From: an uncultured Eubacteriales bacterium
GTDB lineage: Bacteria; Bacillota; Clostridia; Christensenellales; Borkfalkiaceae
Length of the DNA: 13,598 bases
Reading direction: 5' to 3'
Assembly (NCBI GenBank): GCA_900543915.1
Contig: UQTB01000038.1
Location: 1 to 13,598, forward strand
Numbering within the stretch: position 1 is the first letter of the stretch; each line of letters opens with the position of its first letter. Shown one piece after another: positions 6,821-12,793 of this stretch. The notes under the pieces were generated by a model. It saw only the letters and a list, made by a program, of their open reading frames with translations, did no database searches and was not told the DNA's origin. Position numbers and translations under genes: made by a program.

Positions 6821-7081
6821 TTGAATACTTACAATACGAAGGGAACCTGCTCGCGGCAGATTCTGTTTGACGTCACGGAGGACAGGAAAATCAAAAATGT
6901 AAAATTCATCGGGGGCTGCTCGGGGAATTTACAGGCCGTCGCCCGCCTGGTGGACGGAAAGGACATCGACTACGTCATCGAGACGCTCTCCGGCATACGC
7001 TGCCGTCAGAATACGTCCTGCGGGGATCAGCTCGCGCAGGCGCTCATTCAGTACAAGGAAAAGATGTCGAAAGCGGATTAA
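6821..7081 (+). CDS. Stand-alone TSCPD domain protein (TIGR03905-like)
   Basis: An 86-residue protein made of a single TSCPD domain. The recognisable parts are GTCSRQI (8-14), FIGGCSGNLQA (29-39), LSGIRC (56-61) and TSCGDQLAQAL (65-75). Four cysteines (C10, C33, C61, C67) may bind a metal. TSCPD domains are best known at the C-terminus of class II ribonucleotide reductases; the function of the short free form is not known. The start is TTG at 6821 with a strong AAAGGAGG site 8 bases upstream, and no ATG gives the conserved N-terminus. It follows the DUF4364 gene closely and ends before a hairpin terminator, so the two form an operon. No ribonucleotide reductase gene is near. Confidence 0.9.
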   Translation: MNTYNTKGTCSRQILFDVTEDRKIKNVKFIGGCSGNLQAVARLVDGKDIDYVIETLSGIRCRQNTSCGDQLAQALIQYKEKMSKAD

Positions 7082-7116
7082 CGAGAGAAAAACGAAAGAA
7101 ATACAAAAGACAACCC

Positions 7117-7143
7117 GAAAACGCCTGCCCTGCAGGCGTTTTC
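7117..7143 (+). terminator. Terminator after the DUF4364-TSCPD operon
   Basis: Perfect 12-base arms GAAAACGCCTGC (7117-7128) and GCAGGCGTTTTC (7132-7143) enclose a 3-base loop. The T run is only four bases and lies in the arm, so strength is moderate. It separates this operon from the lipoprotein promoter at 7172. Confidence 0.75.
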
Positions 7144-7171
7144 CCATTCTCCCCCGCCTGCAAAATACGGG

Positions 7172-7200
7172 TTGACAACGCGGTTCTCCTGCTGTATAAT
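7172..7200 (+). promoter_or_regulatory. Perfect consensus sigma-A promoter of the lipoprotein gene
   Basis: TTGACA (7172-7177), a 17-base spacer and TATAAT (7195-7200) give a perfect match to the vegetative consensus. The expected start is near 7207, about 30 bases before the ATG at 7238. The TTG inside the -35 is in frame with the gene but cannot be its start. Confidence 0.93.
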
Positions 7201-7237
7201 AGAACGAGAAGATAACATATCTGACAGGGAGAAACCG

Positions 7238-8620
7238 ATGAAAAAATTCGCTTCGGCCGCATTGCTGGCGGTCACCGTAATGCTTTCCGCCGTTTTGCTG
7301 AGCTTATCCGGTTGTTCGGGAAAAGCCGTCCGATTCGCCTCTTCCATGTTCGACCGCGCGCGCGTAACGCTCAACGCGAGCCGGATCGGATTGATCATGG
7401 ATCAGGAGCCGATCGGCTCAAAGGAAGAGCGCAGCTATTTCGTTACCTTCCGCGAGGACGGCTCATACGAGAAAGTAATTTTTACGTTTACGACGACCGA
7501 CGAGTACAGCGACGGTTCGAAGACAGTCACGCAGGACGAGATCGAGGGAATTCCCGACAAGCTCCACGTCACGGCAAAATTTATCTTTCTCTCCTTCACG
7601 ATCAACGAGCTCAATCCCGCTTTTTCGGAGATTTACCCTGACTACAACCTTATGTATTATTCCGATGATGACAATAAGGCGTTTGCGATCGACAAAGAGA
7701 CGGGGAAAATGTATTCCCTGAACGATTTTGCCTGTTTTTCCGTCGTCGGGGAAAGCGTTATCTCCGTCTCTGAACTTGATCTGACCACTTATTATCATAT
7801 GAGCATAAAAGACGGCGACTTGATTCTGACGGATCTCTTACCCAATAAAAATATTTTGCCGACGGCAATCGTCGACGACCGATACGGCAACGTATTTGTG
7901 GAAAACAATCAGACGGAGTCCGTTTCGGGGCAGTATCACTATGTGAAAAACGCACCCTATAAAGGGGACGACGGCTATTGCTATACCGTGCAGGCGGGAG
8001 ACGGCCAGTCGAATTTTGGCAGCAAATATATCGAACGGGAAGGCTTGACGCTCTGCAGAGTCGGCTCTGCGGGTAAGCCGGAAGCGCTCCCGCAGACGCC
8101 CGTTCTGCTGGAATTTTACGATCCGGAAAACTATAACTTCAGAAGAAAAGACAATTCTTTCTACCTTCTGAACGGAGAAGAACTCTATTATTATTCAGAG
8201 AACGGGTTATTTTACTACCGCAACTCTCCCGAAAGCGAACGTTTTTTGTTCCGGGCCTATAAGGGACTGATGTTCCGGAAGCCGGATGCGCCCGGAATCC
8301 CCGAACATAAATTAAAATACTTTTATCTGTTTGACCATTCTGTTCTCGTGGGCGAACTTTCGGACGGCGTCTATTATTACGATCTGTTCTCTAAAAAACT
8401 TTCTCCCGACAGTTCTTCTATGGAATTTGAAAATTGCGGCAAAGTGACGGAGACGGCGAATCTGTACACCGAAAAGGGAGGCGTTTTCTACAAAAGAGAA
8501 GAGGTGCAGGGAACGAATGTCTACGAACTCACCGTTACGGAGGACAGGAAGGTTATTTCCGTCCTTTCTTCCGAAATCGATTATCCCGTAACCGTGATCA
8601 CCATTCAGCCGCTGAATTAA
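7238..8620 (+). CDS. Secreted lipoprotein of unknown function, Tyr-rich
   Basis: The 460-residue protein begins with a clear lipoprotein signal peptide: MKK, a hydrophobic stretch (5-22) and the lipobox LSGC with the acylated Cys at 26, so it should be anchored outside the membrane. I do not recognise the rest. It has many short strand-like segments rich in Tyr, Phe, Asp and Asn, such as YYSDDDNKAFAIDKETGKMY (near 145-165), GVYYYDLF and ELYYYSENGLFYYRN, which suggests an all-beta, possibly propeller-like fold; this is a guess from repeat-like texture. GGGAGA precedes the ATG. The gene stands alone, with a perfect promoter before it and hairpins on both sides. Three hand-counted 60-base stretches have 50, 38 and 45% GC, against 67% in a stretch of mazG, which may mean recent acquisition. 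Confidence 0.88.
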   Translation: MKKFASAALLAVTVMLSAVLLSLSGCSGKAVRFASSMFDRARVTLNASRIGLIMDQEPIGSKEERSYFVTFREDGSYEKVIFTFTTTDEYSDGSKTVTQDEIEGIPDKLHVTAKFIFLSFTINELNPAFSEIYPDYNLMYYSDDDNKAFAIDKETGKMYSLNDFACFSVVGESVISVSELDLTTYYHMSIKDGDLILTDLLPNKNILPTAIVDDRYGNVFVENNQTESVSGQYHYVKNAPYKGDDGYCYTVQAGDGQSNFGSKYIEREGLTLCRVGSAGKPEALPQTPVLLEFYDPENYNFRRKDNSFYLLNGEELYYYSENGLFYYRNSPESERFLFRAYKGLMFRKPDAPGIPEHKLKYFYLFDHSVLVGELSDGVYYYDLFSKKLSPDSSSMEFENCGKVTETANLYTEKGGVFYKREEVQGTNVYELTVTEDRKVISVLSSEIDYPVTVITIQPLN

Positions 8621-8643
8621 GAGCAACGATCGGCGCCTTGCAG

Positions 8644-8679
8644 AAAGCCCCGCGGAGGAATGCTCCTCCGCGGGGCTTT
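8644..8679. terminator. Shared terminator between convergent lipoprotein and minDE genes
   Basis: Arms of 16 bases (8644-8659 and 8664-8679, core GCCCCGCGGAGGA) pair perfectly around the loop ATGC. The rightward transcript ends in TTTT; the leftward one ends in TTTCTG. It lies 23 bases past the lipoprotein stop and 21 past the minE stop, so it probably serves both directions, better for the lipoprotein. Confidence 0.9.
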
Positions 8680-8700
8680 TACAAAAAAAAGAGAAAAAAG

Positions 8701-8946
8701 TCATTCTTTGGGCAGTACGCCGAAGGGCTTTACCCGGATCGCCTGAGCCTGCACGTTCACGACGTAGCCGCTCCCCTGCTTGGCGATAAAGAGCGCGGGG
8801 CGCCCTTTCAGCTCGAAATAATCGCGCAGAAGGTCTTCGAGATCGGATACGATCAGCTCGTCGAAGTTGCTTCCCACCGAAAGGCGGTCGGATTCGATGA
8901 CGGTTTTCAGCCGCATCAGCTCTTTGCTCTGTTGTTTTTTGCTCAT
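8701..8946 (-). CDS. minE: Cell division topological specificity factor MinE
   Basis: MinE stimulates the MinD ATPase and so drives the pole-to-pole or polar patterning that keeps division at midcell. This 81-residue copy aligns over its length: the contact helix region RLKTVIESDR (12-21), the helix SDLEDLLRDYFEL (34-46) and the strand PALFIAKQGSGYVVNVQAQAIRV (about 50-72), ordered as in Escherichia coli MinE. It is a little shorter than the usual 85-90 residues. The N-terminus (MSKKQQSKE) is polar, without the hydrophobic membrane-targeting residues seen in E. coli MinE. The ATG overlaps the minD stop by 4 bases (ATGA), so the two are translationally coupled. Identification rests on position and alignment from memory, and the family is variable in sequence. 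Confidence 0.88.
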   Translation of the reverse strand: MSKKQQSKELMRLKTVIESDRLSVGSNFDELIVSDLEDLLRDYFELKGRPALFIAKQGSGYVVNVQAQAIRVKPFGVLPKE

Positions 8947-9731
8947 ACGCTCCTTTTCAGACTCCTCCTGATACTCCCGAAAAATCCCGAGTATTTCCGC
9001 GTGACGTCGTACAGCTTTTTCGTCCCCTTCATCACGTTCTGCGCAAGCAGCTTGTACGCCTGCCCGGAAGCGCTCTTGACGGGAATGCCGTAGCCGGTGG
9101 AGAGAAACACCGCGTCTTCTTCCGGCAGTACGCCGATGAGCGGCGTCTTTAAAATCGCCTCCACGTCCCGCGCGGAAAGGGATTCCCCGGACAATTCGAG
9201 ATCCCCTCTGGCGCGGTTGACCACCAGTCCCACCTTTTCCAGCCGGTAACTCGCCAGGATGCTGACCACCTTATCCGCGTCCCGCAGGCTGGAGAGCGCG
9301 GGCGTCGTCACGACGATCGCCTCGTCCGCCACGGAGACCGCGCGGTGAAAGCCCACGTCGATGCCGGCAGGGCAGTCCAGCAGAATAAAGTCAAAGGAGG
9401 CGTTCAATTTCTCCATGATCAACTTGACGTTCTGCCCCGTCACGTTGGAAGACGCTTTCAGGCTGTTGGAAGGGAGAACGTAGAGATTTTTGCGGGAGAC
9501 GTCCTGCACGAGCGCCTGACGCACGCGGCAGCGCCCGTCCAAAACGTCCGAAATATCGTAGACGACTTTGTTTTCCACGCCCATCACGACGTCCAGATTG
9601 TTGAGCCCGAAGTCGATGTCCGCGAGGACGACGCGCGCGCCCGTCCGCGCCAGGGCGATCCCCAGGTTCGCGGTGAGCGTAGTCTTCCCGACGCCGCCTT
9701 TTCCGGACGTTACGACGATTTTACGCGCCAT
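8943..9731 (-). CDS. minD: Septum site-determining ATPase MinD
   Basis: A 262-residue deviant Walker A ATPase with GKGGVGKTT (10-18), switch LADIDFGLNNLD (about 36-47) and LLDCPAGID (about 117-125). The C-terminus ends in an amphipathic basic helix (YSGFFGSIRRSLKRSV) that is the membrane-targeting sequence of MinD; ATP-bound dimers bind the membrane and MinE. The upstream in-frame TTG at 9761 is rejected: the ATG at 9731 has a perfect AAGGAGG 8 bases upstream, and the family starts there. minE follows, overlapping by 4 bases. There is no minC next to it, although minC normally precedes minD; it could be elsewhere. A terminator-like hairpin lies just upstream. Confidence 0.96.
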   Translation of the reverse strand: MARKIVVTSGKGGVGKTTLTANLGIALARTGARVVLADIDFGLNNLDVVMGVENKVVYDISDVLDGRCRVRQALVQDVSRKNLYVLPSNSLKASSNVTGQNVKLIMEKLNASFDFILLDCPAGIDVGFHRAVSVADEAIVVTTPALSSLRDADKVVSILASYRLEKVGLVVNRARGDLELSGESLSARDVEAILKTPLIGVLPEEDAVFLSTGYGIPVKSASGQAYKLLAQNVMKGTKKLYDVTRKYSGFFGSIRRSLKRSV

Positions 9732-9759
9732 GTTCCGCCCCTCCTTTTCTCCATTGTAC

Positions 9760-9797
9760 AAAAAAATAACCGCAGAATTACGGGGAATCCTGCGGTA
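9760..9797 (-). terminator. Terminator between trmL and minD
   Basis: Read leftwards, ACCGCAG and CTGCGGT arms (9796-9790 and 9775-9769) flank a 14-base interval and are followed by TTATTTTTTT. It lies about 24 bases past the trmL stop, so it should end the mazG-trmL transcript. Only about 38 bases separate the T run from the minD ATG. No convincing -35 is seen there: TACAAT (9758-9753) would be a possible -10. Confidence 0.7.
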
Positions 9798-9819
9798 TTT
9801 TACGGGACTTTGACGAATT

Positions 9820-10314
9820 TCACGGCGTTCGGCGGGCGGGGATCTCCCCCATTGTCCGAAGCCCTTCGTATCCGCCCTGCCGGAGCGCCTCGTAGACGGC
9901 GACGCAGACGGAATTGGAGAGGTTCAGCGACCGCGATTCGTCGATCATGGGGATGCGGACGCACGCGTCGTAATGCGCGCGCAAAAGCTCCTCGGGGAGC
10001 CCTTTGCTCTCTTTTCCGAAGACGAGGAAATCCCCCGCGCGGTAAGCCACGTCCGAATGCACGCGCTTTGCCTTGGTGGAAAAAAACCAGAACCGCCCCT
10101 CCGGGAACTTGTCCGCAAGCTCTGCGAACGAGTCGTAATAGCGGATATCCGCCAGATGCCAGTAGTCCAGCCCGGCGCGCTTTAAGTACTTGTCCGACAC
10201 CTCGAAGCCCAGCGGGCGGACGAGATGGAGCACGGAACCGGTCGCCGCGCACGTGCGCACGATGTTGCCCGTATTCTGCGGGATCTCCGGTTCGACCAGA
10301 ACGATATGAAACAT
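9820..10314 (-). CDS. trmL: tRNA (cytidine/uridine(34)-2'-O)-methyltransferase TrmL (SPOUT)
   Basis: A SPOUT-fold methyltransferase that adds a 2'-O-methyl group to the wobble base (position 34) of certain leucine tRNAs, using S-adenosylmethionine. The trefoil-knot motifs are present: EIPQNTGNIVRTCAATG near the start, LVFGKESKGLPEE (about 97-109) and IPMIDESRSLNLSNSVCVAVYEALRQ (about 120-146), with the NLSNSV motif lining the SAM site. At 164 residues it is of usual YibK/TrmL length. Two ATGs are possible: 10320 lies only 2 bases from the AAGGAG site, whereas 10314 has about 8 bases, so 10314 is preferred. It follows the nitrilase-like gene directly, with a terminator after it. Confidence 0.94.
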   Translation of the reverse strand: MFHIVLVEPEIPQNTGNIVRTCAATGSVLHLVRPLGFEVSDKYLKRAGLDYWHLADIRYYDSFAELADKFPEGRFWFFSTKAKRVHSDVAYRAGDFLVFGKESKGLPEELLRAHYDACVRIPMIDESRSLNLSNSVCVAVYEALRQGGYEGLRTMGEIPARRTP

Positions 10315-10316
10315 AG

Positions 10317-10979
10317 TCATCTCTCCTTGTATCTTCCCCGCCGGCGGCAGCCGACGAGGTGATAATCCTTCTGTAATTTGAGCTGAGCGCTCGCCACGGG
10401 AAAACTCCCGGCAAACGCGATTTCACCGCGGATATCCGCGATTTCGGCGTATTTATGCGCGACCTGCGCCACGGGCACGCCCTCCGCGAACGCGGCTGCC
10501 CGCATCATGACTTCGCTCATCCGCTCGCGCGACTTTAAGACGGAGACGATCAGCTCGCTGTCGCACAGCGCGAGCGTGTGCGCCGCCTCGGGGTAGAAAA
10601 GATCTTCCCCCACGAGCACGCCGATCCGCCCCTTCGAGGTATCGTAAACGCGCAGGTTCCCGCCCGCGACGAATTCGCTGTCGTCCATGGAAAACGTGGC
10701 GTCCGAAACGCCCAGGATCCGCCCCTTATCCGCTACAACGGCCGAATGGCGGTAGACGCCGTACGTATCCGTGTCGCACCCCGACACGACGACGCCCCCG
10801 ATCTCGCGGGAAAGCCCCGCAACGTCGCGGAAATACTCCGTTTCTCCCGAAAGCTCGCGCTTGTAGCTGACGAGCCCCAACCCGGTAAAGCCGAACAGGA
10901 GAACGTCCGGCACTTCCCGCCCGAAATCCTCCTGCCAATACCGATTGAGACTCTTTTCGGTCACAAAGCAAACTTTCAC
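10317..10979 (-). CDS. Nitrilase-fold (carbon-nitrogen hydrolase) protein lacking the catalytic triad
   Basis: A 220-residue protein with carbon-nitrogen hydrolase landmarks: VPDVLLFGFTGLG (23-35), YRHSAVVADKGRILGV (76-91), GRIGVLVGEDLFYPE (117-131) and the following AALCD-like helix with SELIVSV. The family needs Glu, Lys and Cys. Here the Glu position of the usual PEL motif is Phe31, the Cys position in VxxCxDxxxPE is Gly124, and no Lys sits at the YRK equivalent (near 92-95). The fold is therefore kept but amidase activity is unlikely. It is shorter than the usual 260-300 residues. The start is GTG with a weak upstream GGGGTG site; its stop is 16 bases after dusB stop side and touches trmL. 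It could be a scaffold or ligand-binding protein; function unknown. Confidence 0.8.
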   Translation of the reverse strand: MKVCFVTEKSLNRYWQEDFGREVPDVLLFGFTGLGLVSYKRELSGETEYFRDVAGLSREIGGVVVSGCDTDTYGVYRHSAVVADKGRILGVSDATFSMDDSEFVAGGNLRVYDTSKGRIGVLVGEDLFYPEAAHTLALCDSELIVSVLKSRERMSEVMMRAAAFAEGVPVAQVAHKYAEIADIRGEIAFAGSFPVASAQLKLQKDYHLVGCRRRGRYKER

Positions 10980-10995
10980 CGCACACCCCGCTTCT

Positions 10996-11973
10996 TTATA
11001 TTCTATTAGAAAGAACCGGGGAATGTGAAGAAAAGAACTCGTCCAGAAGATTTTCCGTCTCTTTCGTGCTCTCCGCCGTCATCAGCCGCATTCTCATCGG
11101 CTTGGCGCCCGGAAAAAACTTGAGATAATGCGGGATCATCTTGCGAAAATTCACCGCCGCGTACCGATCGCCGAACTGCTCTCTCAGTGCGCCCAGGTGG
11201 CGCAGCATCAGCGCCCTGACGTCAGCCTCCGCGGGCGTGCCGTTCAGCTCGGCGAACAGCCAGGGCCGGTCCAGCGCCCCGCGCGCGATCATGACGCCGT
11301 CCGCGCCCGTCTTTTCCATCATGCGGTCGGCGTCCTCCGCGGTGAAAATGCCGCCGTTCGCGATGACGGGAACTGTCACCGCGTTCTTTGCCGCGGCGAT
11401 CTCCTCATAGACGGGCTCTCCCGCATAGTAGTCTTCCCGCACGCGGCCGTGCACGGTGATCGCCTTCACGCCCGCGCCCTCCGCCATGCGCGCGAATTCG
11501 GCGGTGACGTAGGGGCCGCCCCTGTGCAGGCCGATCCGCGTCTTCACCGTGATGTTTTTTCCCGAACGAACGCAGGCGGAGAGAATCCCCTCCGCCTTTT
11601 TCAAGTCGTTTAAGAGCGCGCTGCCCTCCCCGTTCCTGTAAAGTTTGGGGACGGGACAGCCCATATTGACGTCGATCAGGTCGAAGGGCGCGAGAAATTC
11701 GCTCTCGCAGGCGGCGCGCATCACGTCCCTGTCCTCGCCGAAGATCTGCACCGCCTTCACCTTTTCGGAAGGGTGCGTCAAAAGGAGCGCCTTCGTATTT
11801 TCGCTCCCGTACATGAGCCCCTTGCAGCTCACCATCTCGGTATAGGTGACCGCCGCGCCGAATTCCGCGCAGATTCCGCGGAAGGCAAAATCGGTGTACC
11901 CCGCGAGCGGCGCGAGAAAGGCGTTGCTCTCCGCCGTTACGCCCCCGCCGAAGTCAATTTTTTTTCGCTTCAT
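10996..11973 (-). CDS. dusB: tRNA-dihydrouridine synthase DusB
   Basis: An FMN-dependent TIM-barrel enzyme of 325 residues that reduces uridine to dihydrouridine in the tRNA D-loop. Landmarks are APLAGYTDFAFR (21-32), TEMVSCKGL (45-53), VNMGCPVPK with the catalytic Cys106, KTRIG (about 144-148), HGRVREDYY (about 175-183), and ANGGI (about 206-210). The product in Bacillota is usually called DusB, but the enzyme may act at other D positions. The ATG lies inside the mazG 3' end (20-base overlap), and the nearest SD-like GGGAGA is about 18 bases away, so expression is probably by translational coupling. It is the third gene of the run flippase, mazG, dusB, nitrilase-like, trmL. Confidence 0.95.
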   Translation of the reverse strand: MKRKKIDFGGGVTAESNAFLAPLAGYTDFAFRGICAEFGAAVTYTEMVSCKGLMYGSENTKALLLTHPSEKVKAVQIFGEDRDVMRAACESEFLAPFDLIDVNMGCPVPKLYRNGEGSALLNDLKKAEGILSACVRSGKNITVKTRIGLHRGGPYVTAEFARMAEGAGVKAITVHGRVREDYYAGEPVYEEIAAAKNAVTVPVIANGGIFTAEDADRMMEKTGADGVMIARGALDRPWLFAELNGTPAEADVRALMLRHLGALREQFGDRYAAVNFRKMIPHYLKFFPGAKPMRMRLMTAESTKETENLLDEFFSSHSPVLSNRI

Positions 11974-12769
11974 CGTAATATACGTCCAGTTCTCCCTGCG
12001 ACAGAGCGGAAAACTCCTTCCCGTCCGCGGCGATCTCCTCGCACATGCAGGTAAAGCGCGCGATGAATTTTTCGGTGGATGCGGCGAGCGCTTCTTCCGC
12101 GTTCACCTCCAGAAAGCGCGCCAGATTGACGACCGAAAAGAGAAGATCGCCCAGCTCCTCCTTCGTCTCCCCCTCGCCGCCGTTTAAGACGGCGACTTTC
12201 AGCTCGTCCAGCTCCTCCGCGATCTTCCCGAAGACCTGCTCCTTCGACTCGAAGTCGAAGCCGAATTTGCCCGCGCGCTTCTGCACCTTCTGCGCGCGGA
12301 GCAATGCGGGGAAGGGCTTGGGGACGTCCGCCACCGATTCCGCGGGCGATTTATGCCCCTTTTCCCTGTATTTGTTCTTATCCCAGTTGACGAGCGCCTC
12401 TTCCGCGCCGTCCGCGCCGTCGTTTCCGAACACGTGCGTGTGACGGGTAATCAGCTTGCGGCAGATCTCGTTCAGCATCTCGCCGTTGGTAAATTCCCCC
12501 GCCTCCTCGCCCAGCACGGCGTGAAACACCGCCTGCAGGAGGACGTCCCCCGTCTCTTCCCGCATCTTGTCCGCGCTCTTTAAGGCGATCGCGTCCACCA
12601 GCTCGTAGCACTCTTCCACCAGATTGACGGAGAGCGTTTCGTGCGTCTGCGCCCGGTCCCACGGACAGCCGTTTTCCGAACGCAGATAGCGGACGATCTC
12701 CACGAGATCGCCGTACGTGTAGTTCTCTTTCTGCAATAATTCCCCGATCGCTTCGGGCAGCCGATTCAT
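11954..12769 (-). CDS. mazG: Nucleoside triphosphate pyrophosphohydrolase MazG
   Basis: The 271-residue protein hydrolyses (d)NTPs to NMP and pyrophosphate and helps clear non-canonical nucleotides. It has two MazG domains. The first contains CPWDRAQTHETL (35-46) and metal-binding EECYE (52-56) and EETGD (71-75); the second contains EELDELK (about 192-198) and KEELGDLLFSVVNLARFLEVN (about 207-227). GGAGGA sits 6 bases before the ATG. The gene follows the flippase by 24 bases, as in the Bacillus yabM-yabN order, so the pair is an old cluster. Its 3' end overlaps dusB by 20 bases. Binding of ATP-rich signalling nucleotides is possible but unsupported here. Confidence 0.95.
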   Translation of the reverse strand: MNRLPEAIGELLQKENYTYGDLVEIVRYLRSENGCPWDRAQTHETLSVNLVEECYELVDAIALKSADKMREETGDVLLQAVFHAVLGEEAGEFTNGEMLNEICRKLITRHTHVFGNDGADGAEEALVNWDKNKYREKGHKSPAESVADVPKPFPALLRAQKVQKRAGKFGFDFESKEQVFGKIAEELDELKVAVLNGGEGETKEELGDLLFSVVNLARFLEVNAEEALAASTEKFIARFTCMCEEIAADGKEFSALSQGELDVYYDEAKKN

Positions 12770-12793
12770 ACTTCCTCCGTAACGCGCTTTCCT

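Noticed and set aside
7172..7237. Upstream TTG start for the lipoprotein gene
   Set aside because: The TTG is the -35 hexamer of a perfect promoter, and the signal peptide begins at 7238.
9732..9761. Upstream TTG start for minD
   Set aside because: It would put the strong AAGGAGG site inside the coding region; the ATG at 9731 is 8 bases downstream of it and matches the family N-terminus.
9345..10316. Rightward open frame of 323 codons opposite minD and trmL
   Set aside because: Spans a terminator and two strongly identified genes on the other strand, with Arg/Pro-rich translation.
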